Shown: one piece after another, positions 44,151 through 52,865 of the stretch
Layout: each line of letters begins with the position of its first letter
How positions within the stretch are numbered: position 1 is the first letter of the stretch
NCBI RefSeq assembly: GCF_000982415.1
Contig: NZ_LANI01000005.1
Location: 62,001-126,000 of the forward strand
DNA length: 64,000 nucleotides
DNA from: Kiloniella litopenaei
Lineage (GTDB): Bacteria; Pseudomonadota; Alphaproteobacteria; Kiloniellales; Kiloniellaceae
Reading direction: 5' to 3'
Notes under the pieces: generated by a model
Told to the model about the DNA's origin: nothing
What the model saw: the letters and a program-made list of their open reading frames with translations, nothing else
The model's database searches: none
Position numbers and translations under genes: made by a program

Positions 44151-44701
44151 ACGCAACGCCAATTATGCCTGATCGTGAACCCACCGTCGGTGTGAACGAA
44201 CTTACAGAATTTCGCGGACCGGATCTCTATGATCTCTGTGATGCGACGGAAGCTGCTATTGAAGATGGTGGTGGCTTTGGATGGTTACGGGTTCCTGAAC
44301 GCGATACGCTGGAAAACCATTGGCGCGGGGCATTGCTTGTGCCCGGTCGGCAAATTTTTGTCGCGCGGCTTGATGGTACGATATGTGGATCAGCACAGTT
44401 GCATTGCCAGCCACGGAACAATGAGGCACAGGCACATTCCGGTCAATTGTCCTCGTTCTTTCTGGCGCCCTGGGCCCGTGGTCACGGGCTGGCGGCCCAG
44501 ATGGTCAAGGCTGTTGAACTCGCCGCGAAAGAGCGCGGTTTGAGTGTTCTTAACCTCGACGTACGAGAAACACAAAAACAGGCTATTCGTGTCTACGAGC
44601 AACTTGGTTTCACACGCTGGGGTACGCAACACAGCTATGCCAGGGTAGATGGCCAATGGGTAGCCGGGCACTATTACAGCAAGCTTTTAAATAATTCCTG
44701 A
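44147..44701 (+). CDS. GNAT-family N-acetyltransferase in the his operon
   Basis: 184 residues from ATG 44147, which overlaps the hisH stop (ATGA), so it is translationally coupled. GNAT fold: acetyl-CoA site in [24 protein letters not shown], then [28 protein letters not shown]. The substrate is unknown. It is wedged between hisH and hisA with 12 bp before hisA, and therefore made together with histidine enzymes. The alternative GTG at 44138 is inside hisH. Confidence 0.9.
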   Translation: MNATPIMPDREPTVGVNELTEFRGPDLYDLCDATEAAIEDGGGFGWLRVPERDTLENHWRGALLVPGRQIFVARLDGTICGSAQLHCQPRNNEAQAHSGQLSSFFLAPWARGHGLAAQMVKAVELAAKERGLSVLNLDVRETQKQAIRVYEQLGFTRWGTQHSYARVDGQWVAGHYYSKLLNNS

Positions 44702-44713
44702 GGATAGAGGACC

Positions 44714-45454
44714 ATGATCGTATTTCCGGCAATTGATCTGAAGGATGGAGAAGCCGTTCGCCTGTTGAAGGGGGAAATGGATACAGCAACCGTTTTCAAT
44801 ACGAACCCTGCGGCACAGGCAAAAGAGTTTGAAGACGCTGGATTTGAATTTCTGCACATGGTTGATTTGAACGGCGCTTTTGAAGGGCGCCCGGTGAACC
44901 GTGCTGCCGTTGAAAATATTGTTAAAACAGTTTCCATGCCGACCCAACTTGGGGGCGGTATTCGTGATATCCAGACCATTGAACAGTGGCTGGATGCCGG
45001 GGTTACACGGGTTATTTTGGGAACTGTAGCTGTTAAAAATCCAGAATTGGTTATGGAAGCCTGTAAAAAATTTCCGGGCAAAATTGTTGTCGGGATTGAT
45101 GCCCGGGGTGGTATGGTTGCGACCGAAGGCTGGGCAGAAACCAGCGATCTCAAGGCAACCGATCTGGCCCGTAAGTTTGAAGATGCTGGCGTTAGTGCAA
45201 TTGTCTATACTGATATTGACCGGGATGGTTTGCTTCAGGGATGTAATGTTGATTCAACGGCCAGCCTGGCCAGAGCGATTTCAATTCCAGTGATTGCATC
45301 CGGTGGCGTTGCTTCGGTTGAGGATATCAAACAGCTCAAGCTGGTAGAAGATGCCGGGATTGAAGGTGTGATCTGCGGGCGATCCATTTACGATGGGCGT
45401 ATTGATGCCAAAGAAGCTCTCGCAATTGCGTCTGGTGCGATTGCTGTCAATTAG
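44714..45454 (+). CDS. hisA: ProFAR isomerase HisA
   Basis: 246 residues. TIM-barrel enzyme that isomerises phosphoribosylformimino-AICAR phosphate in histidine synthesis. Half-barrel duplication visible: catalytic Asp in [17 protein letters not shown] and in [16 protein letters not shown]; phosphate-binding loops LGGGIRDI and [12 protein letters not shown]. Same strand, 12 bp after the acetyltransferase. Confidence 0.97.
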   Translation: MIVFPAIDLKDGEAVRLLKGEMDTATVFNTNPAAQAKEFEDAGFEFLHMVDLNGAFEGRPVNRAAVENIVKTVSMPTQLGGGIRDIQTIEQWLDAGVTRVILGTVAVKNPELVMEACKKFPGKIVVGIDARGGMVATEGWAETSDLKATDLARKFEDAGVSAIVYTDIDRDGLLQGCNVDSTASLARAISIPVIASGGVASVEDIKQLKLVEDAGIEGVICGRSIYDGRIDAKEALAIASGAIAVN

Positions 45455-45559
45455 TATGGTTTAAGAGATAATCAAACTGTCATTTGTAATAGGCAACAGG
45501 TCGTTTGATATTATGGATGATATCACGGGGTGGAAACCTTGTAAGTTCCGGAGAATTAA

Positions 45560-46321
45560 ATGCTTAAGGCAAGAATTATTCCCTGTCTTGATGTGAAAGA
45601 CGGACGCGTCGTAAAGGGTGTGAACTTTGTTGGATTGCGTGATGCTGGCGATCCGGTTGAACAGGCAAGGCTTTATGACAAAGCAGGTGCCGATGAGCTC
45701 TGTTTTCTGGATATAACGGCAAGCCACGAAAAGCGGGATATCATGCTGGATGTCGTTTCCCAGACGGCTGAAGAATGTTTTATGCCCCTGACCGTTGGCG
45801 GTGGTATTCGAACACTCGAAGACATCAGAAGTCTGTTGCTTGCAGGCGCAGACAAGGTTTCCATTAACACGACGGCTGTGACAAACCCTGAATTTGTTAA
45901 AGAAGCCAGTGAAAAATTTGGCTCTCAATGCATTGTTGTCGCGATTGATGCGAAGCAGGTTGCACCGGGAAAGTATGAAATTTTCACCCATGGCGGCCGC
46001 AAGGAAACCGGTTTGGATGCCGTTGAATGGGCACAAAAAATGGAGCGCTATGGTGCTGGCGAGCTGCTTCTCACCTCTATGGACCGAGATGGCACGAAAC
46101 AGGGATATAATTTGCCCCTGACCAGAGCAATCGCCGATGCCGTGCGTATCCCTGTTATTGCATCCGGGGGCGTGGGTGACCTTGACCATCTGGTCGATGG
46201 AATCAAAGAAGGCCATGCCACGGCTGTTCTTGCGGCATCTATTTTTCATTTCGGCACCTACAGCATTGCAGAAGCCAAAGAACATATGGCACAGGCAGGT
46301 GTTCCCGTTAGAACTGTCTAG
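45560..46321 (+). CDS. hisF: imidazole glycerol phosphate synthase, cyclase subunit HisF
   Basis: 253 residues. TIM barrel that closes the imidazole ring using ammonia from HisH, releasing AICAR. Catalytic Asp in [17 protein letters not shown] and in [16 protein letters not shown]; phosphate loops [11 protein letters not shown] and [21 protein letters not shown]-type ending here as [17 protein letters not shown]. 105 bp after hisA, longer than the other gaps in the operon. Confidence 0.98.
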   Translation: MLKARIIPCLDVKDGRVVKGVNFVGLRDAGDPVEQARLYDKAGADELCFLDITASHEKRDIMLDVVSQTAEECFMPLTVGGGIRTLEDIRSLLLAGADKVSINTTAVTNPEFVKEASEKFGSQCIVVAIDAKQVAPGKYEIFTHGGRKETGLDAVEWAQKMERYGAGELLLTSMDRDGTKQGYNLPLTRAIADAVRIPVIASGGVGDLDHLVDGIKEGHATAVLAASIFHFGTYSIAEAKEHMAQAGVPVRTV

Positions 46322-46357
46322 GTCAGAACCGTCTAGACGCATTATTGGATCAAGTAA

Positions 46358-46696
46358 ATGGCGAAGAAAAAACTCTCGGCTGATATTCTGGATGAACTTC
46401 ACCACGTTATTGTTAGCCGTAAAGGGGACAATCCGGAAGAATCCCATACGGCGCGGCTGTTTTCAAAGGGCATAAACAAGATTGCCCAGAAGGTTGGCGA
46501 GGAAGCGGTTGAAACGGTCATTGAGGCTGTCGGCGGATCAAAAGAAGAACTTGCGGCTGAATCAGCTGATTTGCTGTATCATCTTTTGGTGCTTTGGGAA
46601 GCCCGCGGTCTAAAACCATGTGATGTCTGGGAAGCACTGGAAGGTCGAAAAGGCATTTCCGGCATTGCCGAGAAGGCGTCCCGTATAAAATACTGA
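46358..46696 (+). CDS. hisE: phosphoribosyl-ATP diphosphatase
   Basis: 112 residues. Second step of histidine synthesis. All-alpha MazG-like fold with the acidic metal-binding helices: HTARLFSKGINKIAQKVGEEAVE and AAESADLLYHLLVLW. Single-domain form, not fused to HisI. 36 bp after hisF. The HIT gene follows after 94 bp. Confidence 0.95.
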   Translation: MAKKKLSADILDELHHVIVSRKGDNPEESHTARLFSKGINKIAQKVGEEAVETVIEAVGGSKEELAAESADLLYHLLVLWEARGLKPCDVWEALEGRKGISGIAEKASRIKY

Positions 46697-46790
46697 TCTT
46701 ATTATTATGTGGCTGGATCTATGGGTAATCTTGACGGATCTTACAGGCTGCTGTTTTATAAGGTAATCATATTTTAAAGGAATAATAACA

Positions 46791-47147
46791 ATGGCCTATG
46801 ATCAAAATAACATCTTTGCAAAAATTCTCAGAGGCGAAATTCCTTGTGAGAAGGTTTTTGAAAATGAGCATGTTCTGGCTTTCAATGATATCGCTCGCAA
46901 AGCCCCGGTTCATATTTTGATCATTCCAAAAGGAGCATATGTTTCTTCTGCTGATTTTTATGAAAAAGCATCAGCTGATGAAATTGTTGCCTTGAATCGT
47001 GCTATTGGTGAGATTGCAAAGGAAAAGGGCATAGTTGAATCCGGCTACCGGGTTATTTCAAACCATGCCGCTCATGCGCATCAGGAAGTCCCTCACTATC
47101 ATGTGCATTTACTTGGCGGTGCTGACTTGGGGGCATGCTTTAACTAA
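46791..47147 (+). CDS. HIT-family (HINT-like) nucleotide hydrolase
   Basis: 118 residues. Histidine-triad protein: DQNNIFAKILRGEIPCEKVFE, VLAFNDIARKAPVHILIIPK, and the triad HYHVHLLGGADLG. HINT proteins cleave AMP-lysine or other nucleoside phosphoramidates. Gene order hisE-hinT is conserved in many alphaproteobacteria. Followed by a clear terminator. Confidence 0.95.
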   Translation: MAYDQNNIFAKILRGEIPCEKVFENEHVLAFNDIARKAPVHILIIPKGAYVSSADFYEKASADEIVALNRAIGEIAKEKGIVESGYRVISNHAAHAHQEVPHYHVHLLGGADLGACFN

Positions 47148-47180
47148 CAGATACTTCTGTGGCTGTTACATCATATTTCA

Positions 47181-47206
47181 ACGGAGGCCAAAGTGCCTCC
47201 GTTTTT
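47181..47206. terminator. terminator between HIT gene and histidine kinase
   Basis: Stem ACGGAGGC / GCCTCCGT with a 6-base loop, then TTTT. Located between two convergent genes, with A/T-rich flanks on both sides. Confidence 0.88.
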
Positions 47207-47244
47207 GTATCTGTTCAATTGCTATTAATTTATAAGCCTTAAAT

Positions 47245-48786
47245 TCATACAGTCATGTCGGCGGGGAAATGTAATACAACAGTTGTCCCTTTGCCCTTAA
47301 CGCTGGTCAGCTTTAAATTACCACCATTAATAACCGTCAAAGATCTTGAAAGTGGAAGTCCCAAGCCTGTTCCTTCGTATTTGCGCTCAATACTGTTATC
47401 AACCTGTGTAAAGGGTCGTAATGCTATACGGATTTCTGCTTCATTCATGCCAATGCCTGTGTCTTCAATACGGATGTGAAAACCATCTTTGAGTGAATAG
47501 GTAGCAGTAATGGTGACGCGACCTTGATTATCCGTAAATTTAAGAGCGTTAGATAGAAGGTTGAGTAAAATCTGTTTCAAGCTTCTTTCATCGATATGAA
47601 TACGGGGAATGTCTTTGGGCACATTTGTTTGTAGAGAAATGCCCGTATTAATGGCTTTTCGCTGTGTAATTTGAAGGGTGTGTGCAATGGCGGTTCTTAA
47701 GCAAACATCTGTTTTCTTTAGGTTTAGCTCTCCTGATTCGATCATCGAAAGATCCAGGATATCGTTGATAATTCCTAAAAGATGGCTACCGCTATTATGA
47801 ATATCACTGACATATTCACGATATCGAGGGTGGCCAAGATCGCCGAAGATTTTTTGTTCCATAACTTCTGAGAAACCAATGATGGCGTTAAGGGGTGTAC
47901 GCAATTCGTGGGTCATGGCTGATAGGAAAGCTGTCTTTGCCATATTTGCGCTTTCTGCATGTTCTTTGGCAATGCGCAAGGCACGCTCTACTTTTTTTAT
48001 TTCGGTCAATTCAACATCAATGCAATACATTTCATGTTCTTGATGAGAATTTAAAAGCATCACATGACTGGAATAAACGGGTATTTGGTCACCATTTTTG
48101 TTTCTGAGACTCATCTCCCCCGAAGGAATTGGAATATTTTTTGCGAGCCAGTCCTGGTGCACGGTAATAACATGATTTCGCATCTCATCTGGAATAATTA
48201 GATCTTCCAGCTTTTCCCCTAAAGCTTCGTTTTCTGTGTACCCATAAAGTTTGGTACTGGCATTATTCCAATATATAACTTGCCTGTTATGGTCATAGCC
48301 CTGAACAGCGATATTTTCAATTTGGTCAAAAATGGCTCTGAATCTGGCTTCGGGAAGTGAACTGGTTTCAATTGTATCGCCCTGATTACCCATTGGCTCT
48401 ACATAGCCCTCGAAAGCGATTATTGACCCATGAGTATCCCTCAAGGCGATGCAGTGTTCTTTCACCCATCGGGTTGTCCCGTCTATCCTATATATCTGAT
48501 AGACAATCTGGCTTAACTGATTTTGTTGTTTGAGTTGATTGTATAGATTTTTGCGTAGATCAGGGTCAGTATAAAGCTGACAATCAGGTGACTGGATATA
48601 TTGATAAAACTCTTCGACAGTATTCAGACCAAATAGCTGGGCATACGAAGGATTAACAGCAGAAAAATAACCATCACTGTCAGCTCGGTACATGCCGTAT
48701 GGGCAGTTGTTTACGAGACTTTCGCACGAACCATTTGTACTTACTTTTTCTGGCGTCAGTGACTTGATTTCATTAATTGCTAACAT
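47245..48786 (-). CDS. PAS-domain sensor histidine kinase
   Basis: 513 residues from ATG 48786 (MLAINEIKSL, with AGGA upstream). No membrane helix, so a cytosolic sensor. Two PAS domains: the first about residues 22-135, the second about 150-270 (MYCIDVELTEIKKVERAL linker follows). Histidine kinase core: H-box SAMTHELRTPLNAIIGFSEVM, N-box LLNLLSNALKFTDNQG, G1 IRIEDTGIGM, G2 YEGTGLGLPLSRSL. No receiver domain and no adjacent response regulator, so its partner is elsewhere. The signal is unknown; no cofactor-binding Cys/His pattern is obvious in the PAS domains. Confidence 0.93.
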   Translation of the reverse strand: MLAINEIKSLTPEKVSTNGSCESLVNNCPYGMYRADSDGYFSAVNPSYAQLFGLNTVEEFYQYIQSPDCQLYTDPDLRKNLYNQLKQQNQLSQIVYQIYRIDGTTRWVKEHCIALRDTHGSIIAFEGYVEPMGNQGDTIETSSLPEARFRAIFDQIENIAVQGYDHNRQVIYWNNASTKLYGYTENEALGEKLEDLIIPDEMRNHVITVHQDWLAKNIPIPSGEMSLRNKNGDQIPVYSSHVMLLNSHQEHEMYCIDVELTEIKKVERALRIAKEHAESANMAKTAFLSAMTHELRTPLNAIIGFSEVMEQKIFGDLGHPRYREYVSDIHNSGSHLLGIINDILDLSMIESGELNLKKTDVCLRTAIAHTLQITQRKAINTGISLQTNVPKDIPRIHIDERSLKQILLNLLSNALKFTDNQGRVTITATYSLKDGFHIRIEDTGIGMNEAEIRIALRPFTQVDNSIERKYEGTGLGLPLSRSLTVINGGNLKLTSVKGKGTTVVLHFPADMTV

Positions 48787-49092
48787 TGCGAGTCCTGTTA
48801 ATTCGAAATGGGACAACCGCACACGTAGTCGTTAATTATATGCATAAGTTGAGTTTGATTTTAGTAAAATTTTAGTGAAATTTTATTTATATTTAAAATC
48901 AAATAGTTATCTGTTTTTGGCACAGTTTGGAAACTCGCTTTTGTTTCTTGTTTTAAACTTAAAGTTGTTTTTTTTATGAAGGATAAGCTGTTCAAGCAGG
49001 CGGTTTTATACGGAGTCCCAGAAATTTTGTAAGGCTCTTTCGTCTTTTTGAAAATCTCAAAATCGTCGGGAAAGTTATTTCCAATAAAGAAA
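48787..49092. other. 306-bp AT-rich intergenic region
   Basis: Between the divergent histidine kinase and ParB-like genes. Strongly AT-rich at 48850-48990, with near-repeats of AAATTTTA. No gene visible; likely promoter region for both genes. Confidence 0.5.
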
Positions 49093-49386
49093 ATGCTTAT
49101 TAAACTACTGGGGATCGACAGGCTTGGGAGAAAGAAAGTGCTGAAGGTTCATACCCTAAACATAGACGAGATTTATGTACCAGCTGGCCGCCGTAAAGAG
49201 CTTGATCCTGAAAAGTTAAAACTCACTGCTGACAAGATTATGGAAGAGACAGAACAGAACCCTATAAGCGTTCGGCAGGGAAAAGGCCGTTATGTGTTGT
49301 TGCGGGGAGTCCATAGGCTTGAAGCACGAAAAGCCTTGGGGGAAACAACAATAAAAGGGCATATATTACAGGCCAAGCAAAGATAG
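49093..49386 (+). CDS. stand-alone ParB/Srx-like N-terminal domain protein
   Basis: 97 residues from ATG 49093; the upstream TTG frame is not needed. One ParB/sulfiredoxin-like domain: HTLNIDEIYVPAGRRKELDPEKLKLTADKI, then NPISVRQGKGRYVLLRGVHRLEARKALG. The segment GVHRLEARKALG corresponds to the nucleotide-binding GERRWRA motif of ParB. It has no helix-turn-helix and no C-terminal dimerisation domain, so it is unlikely to segregate DNA. Relatives occur widely in alphaproteobacteria with unknown role; this fold can bind CTP or ATP. Confidence 0.82.
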   Translation: MLIKLLGIDRLGRKKVLKVHTLNIDEIYVPAGRRKELDPEKLKLTADKIMEETEQNPISVRQGKGRYVLLRGVHRLEARKALGETTIKGHILQAKQR

Positions 49387-49442
49387 TTTCTGATCGCGGT
49401 TCACCAATCAATTTTTATCGATCTGATGTTTTCTAAATGGCC

Positions 49443-50966
49443 CTATTTTTTCGGCTTTCTATAACGCAAGGCTTCGGCGATGTGCTTTGTCTCAATCATA
49501 TCCTGATTATCCAGGTCTGCGATGGTTCGTGAAACTTTGAGAACGCGATGATAAGCTCGGGCTGAGAGCTTGAACTTTTCTGATGCGTTTTGCATTAGTT
49601 CCTTTTCCTTGTGACCGAGAAAAGCAATTTCGTCCAGAATTTCACCCTCAGCTTCTGCATTGCAGTGGGGCCGATTTTGTTTTGGATAAGCTGCATATCT
49701 TTGTGTCTGAATATCGCGCGCGGCCTGTACCCGAAGGGCAACTTCATGGCTGCCCTCTTTCGGGGGCGGTAGTGATAAATCGGATGCTCTGACGGGGGGG
49801 ACGTCAAGATAGAGATCAATACGGTCATATAGTGGTGCAGAGATACGGGCTTGGTATTGCGTGCTACATCTTGGTCCTCTGGCGCAAACCTGGGTAACCG
49901 GATCTACCTCTCCGCAACGACAGGGATTCATTGCAGCAACCATCTGGACACGTGCGGGATAGGTAATATGGGCCTCTGCCCGGGCAATAGAGATTTTGCC
50001 AGTTTCCAATGGTTGTCGCAAAGTTTCTAGCACGTTGCGATTAAATTCTGGCAATTCATCAAGAAATAAAACGCCCCTGTGAGCCAGAGATATCTCACCT
50101 GGTTTTGCTTTGGGGCCGCCGCCAGCAATGGCCGGTGCAGAGGCAGAATGATGGGGATCTCTATAAGGACGTAAGCTTTCTAACGCGCCATTCTTCAATA
50201 AACCTGCCAGTGAATGAATCATGCTGACTTCGAGAATTTCTTCGGGCAGAAGTTCCGGTAAAATTGAAGGTAGTCGTGAGGCTAGCATCGACTTTCCTGA
50301 TCCAGGTGGACCATTAAAAAGTAAATGATGCCCGCCAGCAGCAGCAATTTCGAGCACACGTTTCGCAGTTTCTTGCCCTTTAACGTCCCTAAGATCTGGA
50401 AGATGGTGACGATCATTCGCTGGCTGAGGTAAAGCTGTTTTGGGAGGTGAGAGTATTTGGCGGCCATTAATATGGTTCGCCAGTGTTAAAAGGCTGGACG
50501 GAGCAATAATTTCTAGCCCTTTCACCCATGCAGCTTCTGCCCCTTGGCTCTCGGGGCAAATAATGCCCTTATCACTTGCCAGTGCCTGTAAAGCCGCTGG
50601 TAAAATGCCATTCACGGCGCGGATGGTACCATCCAGTGCCAGTTCACCTAGAACAATATAGGTTGTTAATTCGCTTGCTGGTACTATTTCCATGGCCGCA
50701 AGTATGCCAAGCGCTATGGGCAGGTCGTAATGACTGCCTTCTTTCTGTAAATCAGCGGGGGCCAGATTTACCGTGATTCTTTTGGGTGGTAGCGCTAACC
50801 CGATTGCAGTCAGGGCTGCGCGCACTCTTTCACGGCTCTCGGCAACGGCTTTGTCTGGTAATCCGACAATGTTAAAGGCTGGCAATCCACTCGATAACTG
50901 GACTTGCACCTCAATGTCACGAACTTCTATCCCTTGAAAAGAGACAGTATTGACTTGAACAGTCAT
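49443..50966 (-). CDS. comM: YifB/ComM-family Mg-chelatase-like AAA+ ATPase
   Basis: 507 residues. Full-length ComM: N-terminal Lon-substrate-binding-like domain (VNTVSFQGIEVRDIEVQVQ and GLPAFNIVGLPDKAVAESRERVRAAL), AAA+ core with Walker A GPPGSGKSMLASRLP and Walker B GVLFLDELPEFN, the Cys-rich MNPCRCGEVDPVTQVC loop, and C-terminal SARAYHRVLKVSRTIADL. ComM is a hexameric helicase aiding branch migration during natural transformation. Its presence is not proof of competence. Confidence 0.95.
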   Translation of the reverse strand: MTVQVNTVSFQGIEVRDIEVQVQLSSGLPAFNIVGLPDKAVAESRERVRAALTAIGLALPPKRITVNLAPADLQKEGSHYDLPIALGILAAMEIVPASELTTYIVLGELALDGTIRAVNGILPAALQALASDKGIICPESQGAEAAWVKGLEIIAPSSLLTLANHINGRQILSPPKTALPQPANDRHHLPDLRDVKGQETAKRVLEIAAAGGHHLLFNGPPGSGKSMLASRLPSILPELLPEEILEVSMIHSLAGLLKNGALESLRPYRDPHHSASAPAIAGGGPKAKPGEISLAHRGVLFLDELPEFNRNVLETLRQPLETGKISIARAEAHITYPARVQMVAAMNPCRCGEVDPVTQVCARGPRCSTQYQARISAPLYDRIDLYLDVPPVRASDLSLPPPKEGSHEVALRVQAARDIQTQRYAAYPKQNRPHCNAEAEGEILDEIAFLGHKEKELMQNASEKFKLSARAYHRVLKVSRTIADLDNQDMIETKHIAEALRYRKPKK

Positions 50967-51067
50967 CTTCTTTTACCTGAGCAGAACAAATAGAGAACTT
51001 ATTGTAGCATTCTTTGGTACACGTAAAAGAAGAAATTTATATTTTGAATGTAAGTTACTTTACTGGC

Positions 51068-51547
51068 TCATTGGTTCGCCAGTTTTAGGGCAAGGTCAAT
51101 AGTATGTTCGCTGAAAACGGAAACACCGTTTGCACGCAATAGATCTGTGACGATCCCTGAACCACTGATTTTTGTTCCGGTAAAGGAACCATCATAGATA
51201 AAGTCACTACCACAGGAGGGACTGTTCTCTTTGAGGATCGCGATTTTGATGTTGTGGTCTTGACACATGACAAGTGCTTTTTCTGCACCGCGGATAAAAG
51301 CATCGGTAAAATCATCGCCTGTCTGGCTTTTTATTCGCTCAGAGATACGTTCGGCCGGAGCTCTGGGTGTTGGCAGGCCGCCGGCTACTTCGGGACAAAG
51401 TAAAACAAGACACCCTTGTTCCTGTAAGTGGAGAAGTTTTTCTGTTCCTTGGGATGCGCACTGCCCATCATATCGTACGGGCTTACCCATTAAACAGGCG
51501 CTTACAAGTATTTTGCTACTTGTAAGGTCAATGGTGGATGTTTGCAT
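51068..51547 (-). CDS. DUF523 family protein
   Basis: 159 residues from ATG 51547, which has AAAGG at a good distance; the ATG at 51592 lacks a ribosome site. DUF523 signatures: KILVSACLMGKPVRYDG, LLCPEVAGGLPTPRAPAE, the conserved CQDHNIKIAILKENSPSCG and YDGSFTGTKISGSGI. Four conserved cysteines suggest metal or Fe-S binding; a desulfurase-type role in RNA thiolation has been proposed for relatives but is not established here. Confidence 0.9.
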   Translation of the reverse strand: MQTSTIDLTSSKILVSACLMGKPVRYDGQCASQGTEKLLHLQEQGCLVLLCPEVAGGLPTPRAPAERISERIKSQTGDDFTDAFIRGAEKALVMCQDHNIKIAILKENSPSCGSDFIYDGSFTGTKISGSGIVTDLLRANGVSVFSEHTIDLALKLANQ

Positions 51548-51617
51548 ATCTGAGCCTTTAATACTGGTCTTTATATAAGGTTTATTGCTCATAATAGCGG
51601 AGTGTAGCCTTTGTTAT

Positions 51618-52055
51618 TTATAGAAACTTAGACATTAAATAACGCGGATGTGACTCGAACCCAAACCGTTTATAGAGAGCTTTTGCCCCGGGATTACTTT
51701 GCTCAACTTCTAACACAATGCGTTCTGCGCCCAATTTTTTTGATTCCGCACAGGCAAATTCAAGCGCTTTTGTACCAATGCCTTGATTTCTGTATGTCTT
51801 TTTAACAAAAAGCTCATCAATAAAGAAATCACGTCCTCCGGTTTCGAGAGAAAATCCAAGTGATACACAAAGATAGCCAATAACAGTGCGTTCTTGTTCA
51901 ATGATCCAGAGTTTTGCCAAGGGCTCGCCCGCTAAAATAGAGGCAATTGCCTTTTCTATTCTGGTTTCTCCATAGCTATTTCCGTCTTCGAGGTAATAGC
52001 TCTTTGCCATTGCAATAACTGTTTCTTTGTCTGAATTCTGAACTTTTCTGAACAT
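51618..52055 (-). CDS. GNAT-family N-acetyltransferase
   Basis: 145 residues. Short single-domain GNAT: acetyl-CoA-binding motif in KKTYRNQGIGTKALEFACAESK and the following ERIVLEVEQSNPGAKALYKRFGFE. Substrate unknown. Same direction as the DUF523 gene downstream, 70 bp apart (gap to the placed DUF523 start), so possibly co-transcribed. Confidence 0.9.
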   Translation of the reverse strand: MFRKVQNSDKETVIAMAKSYYLEDGNSYGETRIEKAIASILAGEPLAKLWIIEQERTVIGYLCVSLGFSLETGGRDFFIDELFVKKTYRNQGIGTKALEFACAESKKLGAERIVLEVEQSNPGAKALYKRFGFESHPRYLMSKFL

Positions 52056-52123
52056 CTATGTGACCTGTACTGGCATAATCTAGTATTGAGATAAATCAGG
52101 CTTTTCGTTTGGCTCGGTTCTTT

Positions 52124-52173
52124 AGCTTTCAGGTTTCTAAGCTTATTAGGTTTCCTAGCTTATTAGGCTTCCT
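52124..52173. repeat. short tandem repeat, about three 16-17-bp units
   Basis: Two 17-bp units with one mismatch (AGCTTATTAGGTTTCCT at 52140-52156 and AGCTTATTAGGCTTCCT at 52157-52173), preceded by a more diverged unit at 52124-52139. The last unit overlaps the 3' end of the GFA gene. Confidence 0.7.
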
Positions 52174-52585
52174 CTTGGGGAATATTATCTTCCAAGGTGT
52201 AATAATCACCTTTGTGGCGGCAAAAGATATGGCGTTTCATTTTTAGCCGGGATGTATCATCCAGAGATCCGGCTGAAATCGCATAGTAATCCCCCTCCTC
52301 ACCTTCTTTATTCAGCTTCCAGAATAGAGAAGATCCACAGGTCTTACAAAATCCGCGCTTTGCATGATCGGAAGACTTATACCAGGTTAGGCTTGAGGGA
52401 GAAGACGTGAAAGTCAGTTGATCAGTTGGGCAATCTGTTGAAGCCCAGACATGACCGGACCATTGGCGGCATTGTTGACAATGGCATGCTGAAATATCGT
52501 TGAGTTCCGAGTTTACTTCAAAGCGAATATTTCTGCAAAGGCATCTGCCTATGTGCTTGGTCTTTTGTGACGTTGGGTCAGACAT
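52163..52585 (-). CDS. GFA/CENP-V-domain protein
   Basis: 140 residues from ATG 52585 (MSDPTSQKTKHIGRCLCRNI). Zinc-binding fold shared by glutathione-dependent formaldehyde-activating enzymes. Zinc ligands visible: CLC near the N-terminus, CHCQQC, and CKTCGSSLFWKLN. Most members have no proven enzyme activity, so formaldehyde metabolism should not be assumed. The region just after its stop carries the 17-bp tandem repeat. Confidence 0.9.
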   Translation of the reverse strand: MSDPTSQKTKHIGRCLCRNIRFEVNSELNDISACHCQQCRQWSGHVWASTDCPTDQLTFTSSPSSLTWYKSSDHAKRGFCKTCGSSLFWKLNKEGEEGDYYAISAGSLDDTSRLKMKRHIFCRHKGDYYTLEDNIPQEEA

Positions 52586-52815
52586 ATGATCAAGTTTCCA
52601 GATCAAGTTTCCGGGGTATCTTATCAATGGCTCTGTATTTCAGAGTATAGGGAAGAGAACAAAAATAGAATTGAGTATTAAAATCACTTGTTTGTCATGT
52701 TTTGTCAATCATGCCAAATGGGGGAATTGTGATAAAGCCCTTGGGAATATGACAAGAACTCGAGGACTTCAAATATATCAGGAGAGGAACAGAGACTGCT
52801 ATTTTATTGTCGAAA

Positions 52816-52841
52816 AAAAAGAGGACCGAAGCCCTCTTTTT
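52816..52841. terminator. terminator after sulP gene
   Basis: Stem AAAAAGAGG / CCTCTTTTT with an 8-base loop, just downstream of the sulP stop (minus strand) in an A/T-rich setting. Good intrinsic terminator. Confidence 0.85.
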
Positions 52842-52865
52842 AAAACAGATTATGATAATTGGCGT

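Noticed and set aside
45461-46447. 328-codon reading frame antisense to hisF and hisE
   Set aside because: Fully overlaps confident genes and its translation has no family features.
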